A stretch of DNA of 64,000 bases. It comes from Pandoraea capi. GTDB taxonomy: Bacteria > Pseudomonadota > Gammaproteobacteria > Burkholderiales > Burkholderiaceae. Numbering within the stretch: the first letter of the stretch is position 1; each line of letters begins with the position of its first letter. Of the stretch, positions 53,104 through 63,978 are shown piece after piece. Below the pieces are notes generated by a model that did not search any database, had not been told where the DNA came from, and saw only the letters and a program-made list of their open reading frames with translations. The stretch is from positions 62,001 to 126,000 of the forward strand of contig NZ_CABPRV010000014.1 of NCBI RefSeq assembly GCF_902459735.1. The letters run 5' to 3'. A program made the position numbers and the translations under genes.

Positions 53104-53217
53104 TGCTCGATAGGTGGGATTCGCAACGCGCGTGCGGACTCGCACGACGACTACGGTAGAATCGCGGTTTGCACGGCGAACCCGGCAAATGATTCGAACG
53201 AGACCGAAGAGAGGGAC

Positions 53218-53451
53218 ATGAGCATGGAATTTCAGAAAGAAGTTGACGCGAGCGGCCTGAATTGTCCGCTGCCGATTCTGCGTGCGAAGAAGGCGCTGGC
53301 CGAAATGCAGAGCGGAGAAGTGCTGCATATCATCGCCACCGATCCGGGCTCCGGGCGCGACTTCAGTGCGTTTGCCAAGCAGACCGGCAACGAACTGCTC
53401 GAATCGCGCGAAGAGGGCAAGACGTTCCACTTCTGGATGCGCCGTCGCTGA
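53218..53451 (+). CDS. TusA-family sulfur carrier protein
   Basis: The 77-residue protein has the TusA fold and the active-site motif LNCPLPILRAKKAL, in which Cys carries the persulfide. The last strand HFWMRRR also fits. TusA relays sulfur from cysteine desulfurase for tRNA 2-thiouridine and other uses; solitary homologues may serve other sulfur routes. GAGAGGGAC precedes the ATG. A bidirectional terminator follows. Confidence 0.94.
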   Translation: MSMEFQKEVDASGLNCPLPILRAKKALAEMQSGEVLHIIATDPGSGRDFSAFAKQTGNELLESREEGKTFHFWMRRR

Positions 53452-53523
53452 TCGCGCGGCTACATTTCGGCATCCGCGCCGAACGTCGCGGTCGATATCC
53501 GCGCATCGCGATTCGGCAGGCAT

Positions 53524-53556
53524 AAAAAAACCGACGGATATACCGTCGGTTTTTTA
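53524..53556. terminator. Bidirectional terminator between tusA and galU
   Basis: CCGACGG-ATATA-CCGTCGG flanked by A and T runs can end transcripts from both sides. It lies between the convergent tusA and galU genes. Confidence 0.93.
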
Positions 53557-53578
53557 TTGCACGCGTGTCGATGGAAGC

Positions 53579-54466
53579 TTAGATCAGACCGCCGTGCACG
53601 TCTTCTTGCAGATACTTGCGGAAGGCGTCTTTCAACTCCGGGTGACGCAGCGCAAACTCCACCGTTGCCTTCAGATAGCCCAGCTTGCTGCCGCAGTCGA
53701 AGCGCTTGCCGTTGTAACGATAGGCCAGCACGGCTTCGTCCTTCATGAGCTTCTGGATGGCGTCGGTAAGCTGAATCTCACCGCCCGAACCCGGATCGAT
53801 CTCGCGAATGCAGTCGAAAATGCGCGGGCGCAGCACGTAACGACCGACGACACCCAGATTCGACGGTGCGTCCTTCGGATCCGGCTTCTCGACGATGTGT
53901 TCGAGCTTGACGATCTCAGTCTCGCCCCAAGTCTTGCCGGCAACGATCCCGTAGGAGCGACTTTGCTCGATGGGGATCTCTTCCACGCCAATGATCGAGC
54001 TGTGGTACTGGTTGTACAGATCGACCATCTGCTTGAGCACGGGCGGCTGACCGTCGAGCAGGTCGTCCGCGAGGATGACCGCGAACGGTTCATCGCCGAC
54101 GAGCTTCTCGGCGCACAGCACGGCGTGTCCGAGACCGAGCGCTTTCGGCTGGCGCACATAGAAGCAATCGATGTGCGCCGGCTTGATCGAATGCACTACG
54201 TCGAGCAATGCCTGCTTGTTCTTCGCCTCGAGTTCCGCTTCGAGTTCGAAGGCCGTGTCGAAGTGATCTTCGATGGCGCGCTTGTTGCGGCCCGTAACGA
54301 AGATCATCTCCGTGATGCCGGCGGCCGCCGCCTCTTCCACTGCGTACTGAATCAGCGGCTTGTCCACGACCGGCAGCATTTCTTTCGGGCTCGCCTTGGT
54401 CGCAGGCAGAAACCGGGTGCCGAGGCCCGCGACGGGGAACACGGCTTTGGTCACAACGGCTTTCAT
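53579..54466 (-). CDS. galU: UTP-glucose-1-phosphate uridylyltransferase
   Basis: The 295-residue protein has the nucleotidyltransferase motif [20 protein letters not shown], the [14 protein letters not shown] substrate site and [11 protein letters not shown] with the metal Asp. It makes UDP-glucose for polysaccharide and LPS synthesis. The length is normal. It follows valS on the same strand with a 29-bp gap and so may be co-transcribed. AGGGAGATACC precedes the ATG. Confidence 0.97.
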   Translation of the reverse strand: MKAVVTKAVFPVAGLGTRFLPATKASPKEMLPVVDKPLIQYAVEEAAAAGITEMIFVTGRNKRAIEDHFDTAFELEAELEAKNKQALLDVVHSIKPAHIDCFYVRQPKALGLGHAVLCAEKLVGDEPFAVILADDLLDGQPPVLKQMVDLYNQYHSSIIGVEEIPIEQSRSYGIVAGKTWGETEIVKLEHIVEKPDPKDAPSNLGVVGRYVLRPRIFDCIREIDPGSGGEIQLTDAIQKLMKDEAVLAYRYNGKRFDCGSKLGYLKATVEFALRHPELKDAFRKYLQEDVHGGLI

Positions 54467-54495
54467 TGGTATCTCCCTGATGAATTTTCAGCGTC

Positions 54496-57357
54496 TCAGG
54501 CGGGCAGGCGGGCAAGCTGTGCCTGCAATTTGCCGAGAACCGCTTCAAAGTCGACCAATCGTTGCTTCTCAAGTTCCACCACATTGGCGGGCGCGCGCGC
54601 CACGAAGCTCTCGTTGGAAAGCTTGCCGTGGCATTTCGCGATCTCGCCTTCGAGGCGCTTCACTTCCTTGCCGAGGCGCTCGCGTTCGGCGGCCACGTCG
54701 ATTTCCACCTTCAATGCCAGCTTGTTCGCGCCCACCACGGCGAGCGGTGCGCCCGCAGCCTGTGCGTCGAGCGTGGCTTCGTCGGCCAGCACCTGAACTT
54801 CGGAGAGCTTCGCCAGCGTTTGCAGATACGGGGCGATCGACGTCAGGAACGGCACGTCGCCGGCCACCAGCAGCGGCACGCGCTGGGCCGGCGACAGGTT
54901 CATTTCGCCGCGAAGATTGCGGCAGGCGTCGACGGCAGCCTTCAACTGCTGCATCCAGGCTTCGTCGCCTTCGTCGATCTTGCTCATGTCGGCGACCGGA
55001 TACGGCTGCACCATGATACTGGCTTCGCCCGCGGCCTTGTCGGCGGGATAGCGACCGGCGAGCGGCGCCACCTTCTGCCACAGCGCTTCGGTGATGAACG
55101 GAATGATCGGGTGTGCCAGACGCAGCACCGTTTCCAGCACGCGCAGCAGCGTGCGGCGCGTGGCGCGTTGTTGCGCCAACGTGCCGTTCTGAATCTGCCA
55201 CTTGGCCAGTTCGACGTACCAGTCGCAGTACTCGTCCCACACGAACTTGTAGATCGTGCTGGCGATGTTGTCGAAACGGTAGTCGGCGAAGCCCTTGGCC
55301 ACGTCGGCTTCCACGCGCTGGAGCAGCGAGACGATCCAGCGGTCGGCGCGCGAGAAGTCAAGCTGACCTTCGGGGCCGCAATCGCCCACGCAAGGCGCCA
55401 TCCCGCAATCTTGCCCTTCGCAGTTCATCAGCACGAAACGCGTGGCGTTCCACAGCTTGTTGCAGAAGTTGCGGTAGCCTTCGCAGCGCGCCAGATCGAA
55501 GTTGATGTTGCGACCGAGCGTGGCCATCGACGCGAACGTGAAGCGCAGCGCATCGGTGCCGAACGGCGCGATGCCCTCCGGGAATTCCTTGCGCGTCTTC
55601 TTCTCGATGGTGGCGGCCTGCTTCGGGTTCATCAGCCCCGTGGTGCGCTTGGCGAGCAGCGTGTCGAGCGACACACCGTCGACGATGTCGATCGGATCGA
55701 GCGTGTTGCCCTTCGACTTTGACATCTTCTGACCTTCGGCGTCGCGCACCAGCCCGTGCACATACACGGTCTTGAACGGCACCTGGCCGGTGAAGTGCGT
55801 GGTCATCATGACCATGCGCGCCACCCAGAAGAAGATGATGTCGAAGCCCGTGACCAGCACCGATGACGGCAGGAAATGCTTCAGTTCCGGCGTCTGCTGC
55901 GGCCAGCCGAGCGACGAGAACGGCACCAGTGCCGACGAGAACCACGTGTCGAGCACGTCTTCGTCGCGCTTGAGCGCGCCGGTCGAGCCGGCGGCACGGG
56001 CCTTCTCGATGGCCTCCTCTTCCGTGTGGGCGACGAACACGTTGCCGTTTTCGTCGTACCACGCCGGGATCTGATGGCCCCACCAGAGCTGACGGGAGAT
56101 ACACCAGTCCTGAATGTTCTCGAGCCACTGGTTGTACGTCGTCGTCCAGTTTTCCGGGACGAACTTGATCTCGCCGCTACGCACCACGTCGAGCGCAGTT
56201 TCGGTGATCGACTTGCCCGGACGGAACGTGCCTTCGGGCGCGGGCTTTGTCATCGCCACGAACCACTGGTCGGTGAGCATCGGCTCGATAACCGTACCGG
56301 TGCGGTCGCTGCGCGGCACCATCAGCTTGTGCGCCTTGACCGATTCGAGCAGGCCGAGGGCATCCAGATCGGCGACGATTTGCTTGCGCGCGTCGAAACG
56401 ATCGAGACCGCGGTACTTTTCCGGGGCGTTGTCGTTGATCTTCGCGTCGAGCGTGAGAATGTTGATCTGCGGCAGGTTGTGACGCTGACCGACGGCGTAG
56501 TCGTTGAAATCGTGTGCGGGCGTGACCTTCACGACGCCCGTACCGAACTCGCGGTCGACGTAATCGTCCGCAATGATCGGGATTTCACGATCGCACAGCG
56601 GCAAACGGGCCGTCTTGCCGATCAGATGCCTGTAGCGCTCGTCTTCCGGATGCACCATCAGCGCGGTGTCGCCCAGCATCGTCTCCGGGCGCGTGGTCGC
56701 GACCGTGAGCGTGCCCGAACCGTCGGCGAGCGGGTAGCGGATGTGCCACAGCGAGCCTTCTTCTTCCTCGCTGACGACTTCCAGATCGGACACCGCGGTG
56801 AGCAGCGTCGATTCCCAGTTCACGAGACGCTTGCCGCGATAGATCAGGCCCTGCTCGTAGAGCGTGACGAACACGTCGCGCACTGCGCTGGACATCTTCT
56901 CGTCCATCGTGAAGTACTCGCGGCTCCAATCGATGGAAGCCCCGAGGCGGCGAATCTGGCCGGTGATCGTGCTGCCCGATTGCTCCTTCCACTCCCAGAC
57001 GCGCTCGACGAACTTCTCGCGGCCGAGATCGTGACGCGAGACCTTCTTGGCGTCCAGTTGACGCTCGACGACGATCTGCGTGGCGATACCGGCGTGGTCG
57101 GTGCCCGGCACCCAGAGGGTGTTCGCGCCCTTCATGCGGTGGTAGCGCGTCAGACCATCCATGATCGTCTGGTTGAACGCGTGCCCCATGTGCAGCGTGC
57201 CGGTAACGTTCGGCGGCGGCAACTGGATGCTGAAATCTTCACGGGCGTCGTCGAAAGTCGGCCGGGCATAGCCGCGGCGTTCCCATTCGGGGCCCCAGTG
57301 GGCTTCGACGTCCTGCGGCTCGAAGCTCTTGGCAAGCGTATTGTCGCTGTCGCTCAT
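54496..57357 (-). CDS. valS: Valyl-tRNA synthetase
   Basis: The 953-residue class I synthetase is full-length. The HIGH motif is [15 protein letters not shown], the KMSKS motif is QKMSKSKGN, and the C-terminal Lys/Glu-rich coiled-coil arm is present ([20 protein letters not shown]-like region). It charges tRNA-Val and edits Thr in the CP1 domain. A TATAAT on the minus strand at 57393-57398 gives a short leader. It is divergent from uvrD. Confidence 0.98.
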   Translation of the reverse strand: MSDSDNTLAKSFEPQDVEAHWGPEWERRGYARPTFDDAREDFSIQLPPPNVTGTLHMGHAFNQTIMDGLTRYHRMKGANTLWVPGTDHAGIATQIVVERQLDAKKVSRHDLGREKFVERVWEWKEQSGSTITGQIRRLGASIDWSREYFTMDEKMSSAVRDVFVTLYEQGLIYRGKRLVNWESTLLTAVSDLEVVSEEEEGSLWHIRYPLADGSGTLTVATTRPETMLGDTALMVHPEDERYRHLIGKTARLPLCDREIPIIADDYVDREFGTGVVKVTPAHDFNDYAVGQRHNLPQINILTLDAKINDNAPEKYRGLDRFDARKQIVADLDALGLLESVKAHKLMVPRSDRTGTVIEPMLTDQWFVAMTKPAPEGTFRPGKSITETALDVVRSGEIKFVPENWTTTYNQWLENIQDWCISRQLWWGHQIPAWYDENGNVFVAHTEEEAIEKARAAGSTGALKRDEDVLDTWFSSALVPFSSLGWPQQTPELKHFLPSSVLVTGFDIIFFWVARMVMMTTHFTGQVPFKTVYVHGLVRDAEGQKMSKSKGNTLDPIDIVDGVSLDTLLAKRTTGLMNPKQAATIEKKTRKEFPEGIAPFGTDALRFTFASMATLGRNINFDLARCEGYRNFCNKLWNATRFVLMNCEGQDCGMAPCVGDCGPEGQLDFSRADRWIVSLLQRVEADVAKGFADYRFDNIASTIYKFVWDEYCDWYVELAKWQIQNGTLAQQRATRRTLLRVLETVLRLAHPIIPFITEALWQKVAPLAGRYPADKAAGEASIMVQPYPVADMSKIDEGDEAWMQQLKAAVDACRNLRGEMNLSPAQRVPLLVAGDVPFLTSIAPYLQTLAKLSEVQVLADEATLDAQAAGAPLAVVGANKLALKVEIDVAAERERLGKEVKRLEGEIAKCHGKLSNESFVARAPANVVELEKQRLVDFEAVLGKLQAQLARLPA

Positions 57358-57392
57358 GGATTGAATGGACCGTGTAATGCGTGAAACCCTGA

Positions 57393-57440
57393 ATTATAAA
57401 AGATTCGGTGCCATTTCCGTGTCGCCGCAGGATTTATAAT
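57393..57440. promoter_or_regulatory. Overlapping divergent valS and uvrD promoters
   Basis: On the minus strand TATAAT lies at 57393-57398, 36 bp before valS. On the plus strand TATAAT lies at 57435-57440, 29 bp before uvrD. The two -10 boxes are back to back, so their -35 regions overlap in 57405-57430. Good -35 matches are not seen, and no LexA-like box is evident. Confidence 0.5.
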
Positions 57441-57468
57441 CGGGCTTCACTCGAAATTCGTACCCGAC

Positions 57469-59787
57469 ATGCCCGATCTGCTCGCCAATCTGAACCCCGA
57501 ACAACTGGCCGCCGTCACGCTTCCCGACGAGCCGGCCCTCATTCTCGCGGGCGCGGGTTCCGGCAAGACGCGCGTGCTCACGACCCGTATCGCCTGGCTG
57601 ATCCAGCAAGCGCACGTCGGCCCGGCGGGCATTCTGGCGGTGACCTTTACCAACAAGGCGGCCAAGGAAATGCAGGCCCGACTGAGCGCGATGCTGCCGA
57701 TCAGCACGCGCGCCATGTGGATCGGCACCTTCCACGGGCTGTGCAACCGCATGCTGCGCGCGCATTTTCGCGACGCCGGGCTGCCGCAGAGCTTTCAGAT
57801 TCTGGATCAGTCCGATCAGTTGTCCGCCATCAAGCGAATGATGAAGGCGGCGAATGTCGACGATGAGAAATTTCCGCCCAAGAATCTCCAGTATTTCATC
57901 AATAACGCCAAGGAGCAGGGCCTGCGGCCGCACGAGGTCGAGGCCAACGACGCCTTCAACCAGAAGTTCGTCGAGCTTTATGCGAGCTATCAGGAGCAGT
58001 GCCAGCGCGAGGGGGTAGTCGATTTCGCCGAACTGTTGCTGCGCTGCTTCGAACTGCTCAAGCATAACGAACCGCTGCGCGTGCACTACCAGTCGCGCTT
58101 CCGACACATCCTCGTCGACGAGTTTCAGGACACCAACAAGCTCCAGTACGCATGGCTCAAGATGCTCGCCGGGACGAACGCCGCCGTGTTCGCCGTCGGT
58201 GACGATGATCAGAGCATCTACGCGTTTCGTGGTGCTAACGTCGGCAATATGGCTGACTTCGAGCGTGAATTCCGCGTTCGTCATTTGATCAAGCTGGAGC
58301 AGAACTACCGTTCGCACGGCAATATCCTCGACGCCGCCAACGCGTTGATTTCCAACAATGCCCGACGGCTGGGCAAGAACCTGCGCACGGACGCCGGGCA
58401 CGGCGAGCCGATTCGGGTGTACGAGGCGGCGACCGATTTGCAGGAGGCAAGCTGGCTCGTCGAGGAGATCAAGGCGCTGGTCGCGCAAGGGCTGTCGCGT
58501 CAGGACGTGGCGATCCTCTATCGCAGTAACGCCCAGTCGCGGGTGATGGAGCATGCGCTCGTCGGCGCGGGCATCGCCTATCGCGTGTACGGCGGTCTGC
58601 GCTTCTTCGAGCGTCAGGAAGTCAAGCACGCGCTGGCTTATCTGCGTCTGATCGAGAATCCGAACGACGACACCGCGTTCGTGCGGGTCGTCAATTTCCC
58701 CACGCGGGGGATCGGCGCCCGCTCGCTGGAGCAACTGGCCGACGCCGCACGTCTGTACAACTGTTCGATGTACGCCGCGGTGCCTTACATGACGGGCAAG
58801 GCGGGCACCAACCTGCTGGCCTTCGTCCGGATGATCGAGCAGATGCGTCACGACACCGAGCGCCTGACGCTGCCGGAAGTGGTGACGCACGTCATCGACG
58901 CGAGCGGCCTGATCACGCATTACCAAACCGAGAAGGAAGGCCAGGACCGCATCGAGAACTTGCAGGAGCTGGTGCATGCGGCTACGGCCTTCATTGCGGA
59001 GGAGGGCTACGGGCTGGACGCCCCGGCGCGCCTGATCGCCATGCGCCCTGCGTTGCCGGGCGCGCCGGACGTGCTGGCATCGCCCGATGGCGTGGTGGAT
59101 GCCGATACGCCGGTCGAGATGACGCCGCTGGCGGGCTTCCTGTCGCACGCGTCGCTCGAAGCCGGCGACAATCAGGCCGAGGCAGGGCAGGACGCCGTGC
59201 AACTGATGACGGTGCACGCGGCCAAGGGTCTCGAATTCACGGCAGTGTTCGTCACCGGTCTGGAGGAAGGGCTGTTCCCGCATGAAAACAGTGCGATGGA
59301 ACTCGACGGCCTCGAAGAGGAGCGACGCCTGATGTACGTGGCCATTACGCGAGCGAAGGAGCGGCTGTATCTGTCGTTCACGCAGAGCCGAATGCTGCAC
59401 GGCCAGACGCGCTACAACGTGCGCTCGCGGTTCTTCGATGAAATTCCCGAGGAGGTGCTGAAATTCCTGACGCCGCGTGCCCAGCCCGGCGCACGGCTGG
59501 GGCAGGCTGACCCGGCGTGGGGGCGTGACTGGTTTGCGCGACCGCAAACGAGCGCACCGAAAGACGAGTGGGCCGCCACGAAGTCGGAGAAGGCGCTGGC
59601 GGACCGTTCGCGGGCGTCGGAGACTGGCTTCAAACTCGGACAGGGCGTGTTCCACACCAAGTTCGGTGAAGGCAAGATCATCGGACTGGAAGGGGCGGGC
59701 GACGAGGCCCGCGCGCACGTGAAGTTCGGTCGTCACGGCGAGAAGTGGCTGGCGCTGGCCGTCGCGAAGCTTCAGCCTATCGAGTGA
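57469..59787 (+). CDS. uvrD: DNA helicase II (UvrD/Rep/PcrA family)
   Basis: The 772-residue superfamily 1 helicase contains all motifs: Walker A GAGSGKT, motif II VDEFQDTN, motif III VGDDDQSIYAFRGA, motif V VHAAKGLEF and motif VI YVAITRAKERLYLSF. The C-terminal part with GQGVFHTKFGEGKIIG is the UvrD-type RNA-polymerase-binding Tudor-like end. It works 3' to 5' in nucleotide-excision and mismatch repair. Start is set by family fit at 57469. Confidence 0.96.
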   Translation: MPDLLANLNPEQLAAVTLPDEPALILAGAGSGKTRVLTTRIAWLIQQAHVGPAGILAVTFTNKAAKEMQARLSAMLPISTRAMWIGTFHGLCNRMLRAHFRDAGLPQSFQILDQSDQLSAIKRMMKAANVDDEKFPPKNLQYFINNAKEQGLRPHEVEANDAFNQKFVELYASYQEQCQREGVVDFAELLLRCFELLKHNEPLRVHYQSRFRHILVDEFQDTNKLQYAWLKMLAGTNAAVFAVGDDDQSIYAFRGANVGNMADFEREFRVRHLIKLEQNYRSHGNILDAANALISNNARRLGKNLRTDAGHGEPIRVYEAATDLQEASWLVEEIKALVAQGLSRQDVAILYRSNAQSRVMEHALVGAGIAYRVYGGLRFFERQEVKHALAYLRLIENPNDDTAFVRVVNFPTRGIGARSLEQLADAARLYNCSMYAAVPYMTGKAGTNLLAFVRMIEQMRHDTERLTLPEVVTHVIDASGLITHYQTEKEGQDRIENLQELVHAATAFIAEEGYGLDAPARLIAMRPALPGAPDVLASPDGVVDADTPVEMTPLAGFLSHASLEAGDNQAEAGQDAVQLMTVHAAKGLEFTAVFVTGLEEGLFPHENSAMELDGLEEERRLMYVAITRAKERLYLSFTQSRMLHGQTRYNVRSRFFDEIPEEVLKFLTPRAQPGARLGQADPAWGRDWFARPQTSAPKDEWAATKSEKALADRSRASETGFKLGQGVFHTKFGEGKIIGLEGAGDEARAHVKFGRHGEKWLALAVAKLQPIE

Positions 59788-59864
59788 CGATGACCGCAGG
59801 GCGCCGGTTCGCTGGCGGCCAGAATGGCATGCCGCCGGCATCTGGCCAGCGCCGGGCATGAAAT

Positions 59865-59891
59865 AGGGCACCCTCGGGTGCCCTTTGTTTT
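59865..59891. terminator. Bidirectional terminator between uvrD and the BPSS1780 gene
   Basis: AGGGCACCC-TC-GGGTGCCCT is a perfect stem with a two-base centre, followed by T-rich sequence. It separates convergent genes. Confidence 0.85.
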
Positions 59892-59915
59892 TGCTGCGCG
59901 CTCGAAGTCGAAGGC

Positions 59916-60728
59916 TTACGCCTCGGGCGGCGCCACATTCGGATCGATGGCGCCGATCTCCTGCACCCCGAAGCAACCGCGATAGCTCGCATAGAACGAG
60001 CAGTACACGATGGCGGCGAACAGCAGGGACAGCGGCCAGATCACGAGCATCGCGTATTGAAAAACGCCCAGCACGGCCATGATGACCATGAGAATCATGG
60101 ACGACACCATCGCGAGCAGCATCACGCACAGGCCGTAGACCACGAACGCGCGGAAGTTGCGCGTGCAGGCCGTCCAGCTGAAAAAGATGGCCTTGACCGG
60201 CGTAATGTCGTGCCACGCCACGAGCACCGGGGCGAACCAGAACAGCATGGCGACCGGAATGTAGGCGACGGCGAACGCCATGGCGGCGACCATGCCCGCA
60301 GTACTGTTCATGACGTCGTCGCGATTCATGTTGCCGTCGAACAGCAACTTGTTGATCAGATCGCTGCCGTTGAAGAGCGACGAAATCAGGTACGCGATGA
60401 CCGTCGCCGCCATGTAGTAACCGCCGAGAATCAGCAGTCGGCGCGCGATTTCCTTGCCGTGGCCGCGAAACCCGTCGAGCAGGACCTGCGGCAACACCTG
60501 CTTGTTCTTGATGATGTCGCGACACGCGGCCATGAAGCCCACGGACAGGCCCGGGACGAGCACCAGCGAGATGAGTCCGCCGATGACCGGCACGAAGGAG
60601 ATCACTAACGTGCCGAACAGGTAAGCGAACAGCAGGCTCATGATGGCGAGCGGGTTCTTGCGGAATAGCCAGATGCCCTGGCGCAGCCACACATAACCAC
60701 TCTTCGGCGGGACTTCAAGCAATTGCAT
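59916..60728 (-). CDS. BPSS1780-family membrane protein
   Basis: The 270-residue protein has about six hydrophobic segments and begins MQLLEVPPKSGYVWLRQG, the fixed start of this beta-proteobacterial family. Segment VGVLQYAM-like and FWFAPVLVAWHDITPVKAIFFS are also typical. The function is unknown. The start at 60728 follows the thrB stop by 31 bp, so it is likely in one operon with DUF2782 and thrB genes. The frame stays open upstream through thrB in another reading and should not be extended. Confidence 0.9.
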   Translation of the reverse strand: MQLLEVPPKSGYVWLRQGIWLFRKNPLAIMSLLFAYLFGTLVISFVPVIGGLISLVLVPGLSVGFMAACRDIIKNKQVLPQVLLDGFRGHGKEIARRLLILGGYYMAATVIAYLISSLFNGSDLINKLLFDGNMNRDDVMNSTAGMVAAMAFAVAYIPVAMLFWFAPVLVAWHDITPVKAIFFSWTACTRNFRAFVVYGLCVMLLAMVSSMILMVIMAVLGVFQYAMLVIWPLSLLFAAIVYCSFYASYRGCFGVQEIGAIDPNVAPPEA

Positions 60729-60759
60729 AGGGTTTGAAAGACTCCGATTGGGCGTCGGG

Positions 60760-61731
60760 TTACAGCCAGGGAATGGAAACGGCTTCGATGCGTTTGCGCA
60801 GGATTCGTTCGAAATGCCCCGGATCGTGCGGCTTGAGCATTTCCGCCGCCCGCGGCAAATGGAAATCATACAGGCGCGACACCCAGAACCGCAGCGCGCC
60901 TGCACGCAGCATGTCGCGCCAGTGAGACGCCTCGATGTCCGTGAGCGGACGCACGGTTTCGTAAGCGCGCAGCATGGCGTGCACCCGGGCGTCGTCGAGC
61001 GTGCCGGTCGCCAGGTCACAGCACCAGTCGTTGACTGTCACTGCGAGATCGAACAACCACTTGTCGCAACCGGCGAAGTAGAAGTCGAAGAAGCCGCCCA
61101 ACCGCGGTGAACCGTCTGCCGCCGTATCGAACAGCACGTTGTCGCGGAACAGATCGCAATGGCATGGGCCGGCTTGCATCGCACGGTAATCGCTCGACGC
61201 AAAAAACGCTTCCTGATGCGCCATCTCGCTTTCCAGCAGGGCGCGCTCAGCGTCGCTCAGGAACGGCAGCACCTCCGGCGTGGCGTCGCGCCACCACGGC
61301 AGGCTGCGCAGATTGGCCTGTTCGAGCGTGAAGTCGCGGCCCGCCAGATGCATGCGCGCGAGCATGGCGCCGACGTGCGCGCAATGTTCGGCCGTGGGAG
61401 CCAGCTCCGAGCGCCCCGACAGTTTGGTGACGATGGTGGCAGGCTTGCCGTTGAGTTCGCCCAGAATCTCGCCGGCGCGATCCGGAATCGGATCCGGCAC
61501 CGGTACGCTGTGATGCGCGAGATGCCTCATCAATTGCAGATAGAACGGCAATTGCGTAGCGGTGAGCTTTTCGAACAGCGTCAGCACGAACTCGCCGCGC
61601 TCGGTCGTCAGGAAATAATTGGTGTTCTCGATGCCCGAGCTGATGCCCCGGAAGTCGAGAACTTTCCCCAAATCGTAGCGTTGCAGCCACCGCTGAAGCT
61701 GCTCGGGCGAGACGGAAGTAAAAACGGCCAT
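60760..61731 (-). CDS. thrB: Homoserine kinase (APH-fold type, ThrB2)
   Basis: The 323-residue protein belongs to the aminoglycoside-phosphotransferase-fold homoserine kinases, not the GHMP type. The ATP lid is [13 protein letters not shown], the catalytic loop [11 protein letters not shown] and the metal Asp in FFDFYFAG. It phosphorylates homoserine for threonine synthesis. The ATG at 61731 begins [12 protein letters not shown], the usual start; a TTG ten codons upstream is less likely. It sits between DUF2782 and BPSS1780 genes on the minus strand. Confidence 0.95.
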   Translation of the reverse strand: MAVFTSVSPEQLQRWLQRYDLGKVLDFRGISSGIENTNYFLTTERGEFVLTLFEKLTATQLPFYLQLMRHLAHHSVPVPDPIPDRAGEILGELNGKPATIVTKLSGRSELAPTAEHCAHVGAMLARMHLAGRDFTLEQANLRSLPWWRDATPEVLPFLSDAERALLESEMAHQEAFFASSDYRAMQAGPCHCDLFRDNVLFDTAADGSPRLGGFFDFYFAGCDKWLFDLAVTVNDWCCDLATGTLDDARVHAMLRAYETVRPLTDIEASHWRDMLRAGALRFWVSRLYDFHLPRAAEMLKPHDPGHFERILRKRIEAVSIPWL

Positions 61732-61884
61732 GCGTGCGTTGAGTGGATAAGACTCAGACAAACGGCCCGTGCGCGTGCAGCGGGCCGCTGGTTTGAGACA
61801 AACAGGAAGCTGGCGCGCCGCAATACCGCTGATACCGCCAGTACGACTTCGAGGGCGCGCGAATGAGTCAGATTACCAGAGTCG

Positions 61885-62253
61885 TCAGAACTTCAATCCG
61901 ACGGACGGCAGACGATCGTTTTGCGACGTGTTGTCACGGGCGCGCGGCGCGTTGTCCGGCGGGGTCGTCAACTGGTAGTTGGTGCCGAAGCGGGAGTGCA
62001 CATCGATCTCCGTGGGCTTGCCGCGATCGCGGTACTCGGTCACGGTGGTGCCCTGGTCATTGACGTAATAGCTCGGCTTGCGTTCCTGATTGACGTCCAC
62101 CGACTGTGTGCTGGTCGCGGCGGCGCGGGCGTCGGCTTCGCGTTTGGCGGCCTGGGCGGCGGTTTCCTTGCCGTCCTGGGCAAACGCCTGGCCGACGAGC
62201 AGCAGGCCGGTACCGATCAGCAGGGGCAGGGCACGGGAAAAGCGCGTTTTCAT
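61885..62253 (-). CDS. DUF2782-family exported protein
   Basis: The 122-residue protein has a signal peptide (MKTRFSRALPLLIGTGLLLV, likely cut after AFA) and a short mature part with PSYYVNDQGTTVTEYRDRG, the DUF2782 core. It should be periplasmic; no function is known. The second of two adjacent ATGs (62253) has the best distance from GGAG. It precedes thrB on the same strand. Confidence 0.88.
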   Translation of the reverse strand: MKTRFSRALPLLIGTGLLLVGQAFAQDGKETAAQAAKREADARAAATSTQSVDVNQERKPSYYVNDQGTTVTEYRDRGKPTEIDVHSRFGTNYQLTTPPDNAPRARDNTSQNDRLPSVGLKF

Positions 62254-62611
62254 CATTATTCTCCGAGGGCGGGAACGCATCTGCGACGCACAGGCGCAAA
62301 CCGTGGCGTCGCAGTGGGTTCCAATGTGCCCATTCTATCAAACGTGCTCCACTTCGCATTGTGGAATCGCGTTGAATGCAGCGTGGTTCCTTGCCTGCGG
62401 GGCGGTTGTCGGTCCGCTGTGAACGTTTCGTGACAGCGCTTCATTCCGAAATGTCGGTGCCCGGTGTGGCGGGTTGTAGTCTTCTTATTTCTTTTGGTTA
62501 TAAGAAAATCACGAAACAGTCGTTTTCATCGATGCTGCGCTCTGGCACTCTGCCACGTTGTCTCAATGGGTGGCCAGGTGCCACCCATCTGCATTCTGGA
62601 GTCTGAAAGTC

Positions 62612-63847
62612 ATGTCGTCTTCCGCCGCCCCGGCCGCCCTCAAAACCGCGCCGCCTTCCCCATCGTCCTACAATGCCCGGCCCCTGACCGTGGCGCTGGT
62701 GCTCATCGTCATCGGTATCGCCTACCTGCAAGCGACGGTGGGACCGAAGCAGGCTGCGCTGGCGGGTGTCGGCGCGTTGCTTGGTGTGGCGCTTTATCAC
62801 GCGGCATTCGGCTTTACCTCGGCGTGGCGCGTGTTCATCGCAGATCGTCGCGGCGCCGGGTTGCGCGCGCAGATGGTGATGCTGGCCGTGGGCGTCGCGT
62901 TGTTCTTCCCGGCGCTGGCCGAAGGCACATTGTTCGGCAACAAGGTCGTCGGGCTGGTCTCGCCGGTCGGTGTGTCCGTCGCGTTCGGGGCGTTCATCTT
63001 CGGTATCGGCATGCAGCTCGGCGGCGGCTGTGCCTCCGGCACGCTGTACACCGCTGGCGGCGGCAACACGCGCATGATCGTCACGCTCGCGGCATTCATC
63101 GTCGGCTCGGTCGTGGCGACGGCGCATCTGCCGTGGTGGGAATCGCTGCCGCACATCAAGCCGGTTTCGCTGGTGAAGGCGTGGGGCCTGTGGCCCGCAC
63201 TGATCGCCAACCTCGCGTTGTTCGCGGCGATCGCCGGGTTCACGCTGTGGGCCGAGAAGCGTCGGCACGGGCGCGTGGTCGGTGTGCCGATGACGCGCAG
63301 CGCGAAGGGCACGCCCGCACTGCTGCGCGGTCCGTGGCCGTTGCTCTGGGGTGCGCTGGCACTGGTGCTGCTCAACTATGCGACGCTCGCGTTGGCCGGT
63401 CGCCCGTGGGGCGTGACATCGGCGTTCGCGCTGTGGGGCGCCAAGGCGTTCATGGCGCTCGGCGTTGACGTCGCGTCGTGGCCGTACTGGGCCAAACAGG
63501 CCAACGTACTCAACGCGCCGGTCACGCAAGACGTGACGACGGTCATGGATCTTGGCATCATCCTCGGCGCGCTCGTGGCGGCCTCGCTCGCCGGCAAGTT
63601 CGCGCCCGTGTGGAAGATTCCTGTACGCTCGCTGATCGCTGCCGTCGTGGGCGGTTTGCTGCTCGGCTACGGCGCACGTCTGGCGTACGGCTGCAATATC
63701 GGAGCGTACTTCAGCGGCATCATCTCGGGCAGCCTGCACGGTTGGCTGTGGCTCGTGGCGGCATTCTTCGGCAACGTGTTCGGCACGCGCCTGCGTCCGT
63801 TCTTCGGTCTGGAAGTCGAGACCACGCCGCGCGAGAGCGGCTGCTGA
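62612..63847 (+). CDS. YeeE/YedE-family sulfur-compound transporter (TsuA-like)
   Basis: The 411-residue membrane protein has about nine to twelve hydrophobic segments and both Cys motifs of the YeeE/YedE family: GGGCASGTLYTAGGG and YGCNIGAYFSG. In TsuA, such Cys residues relay thiosulfate through the membrane. The two halves are fused in one chain rather than split as YedE/YeeE pairs. Start at 62612 is chosen by fit. Its partner TusA-like protein is not adjacent; the nearest tusA is at 53218. Confidence 0.9.
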   Translation: MSSSAAPAALKTAPPSPSSYNARPLTVALVLIVIGIAYLQATVGPKQAALAGVGALLGVALYHAAFGFTSAWRVFIADRRGAGLRAQMVMLAVGVALFFPALAEGTLFGNKVVGLVSPVGVSVAFGAFIFGIGMQLGGGCASGTLYTAGGGNTRMIVTLAAFIVGSVVATAHLPWWESLPHIKPVSLVKAWGLWPALIANLALFAAIAGFTLWAEKRRHGRVVGVPMTRSAKGTPALLRGPWPLLWGALALVLLNYATLALAGRPWGVTSAFALWGAKAFMALGVDVASWPYWAKQANVLNAPVTQDVTTVMDLGIILGALVAASLAGKFAPVWKIPVRSLIAAVVGGLLLGYGARLAYGCNIGAYFSGIISGSLHGWLWLVAAFFGNVFGTRLRPFFGLEVETTPRESGC

Positions 63848-63901
63848 TGCCGCAGGCGAGTCACTGACCGGCAGGCCGCTACCGCTACCGTCTGCCCATA
63901 A

Positions 63902-63937
63902 AAAACGGCGCTTGCGATTGCCTCGCAGCGCCGTTTT
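63902..63937. terminator. Bidirectional terminator after the YeeE/YedE gene
   Basis: AAAACGGCGCT and AGCGCCGTTTT form an 11-base stem over a 14-base loop, with A and T runs at the ends. It can also serve a minus-strand gene at the right edge. Confidence 0.88.
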
Positions 63938-63978
63938 GCATTGGCGGATGGATGCCCGCAGGGGCGCGATCCGTGCGA

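Noticed and set aside
55876-57384. A 502-codon open frame opposite valS
   Set aside because: It is antisense to valS and lacks a ribosome site or known domain.
57394-60690. A 1098-codon open frame on the minus strand across uvrD
   Set aside because: It lies antisense to uvrD and in another frame of the BPSS1780 gene; the translation is typical GC-rich shadow sequence.
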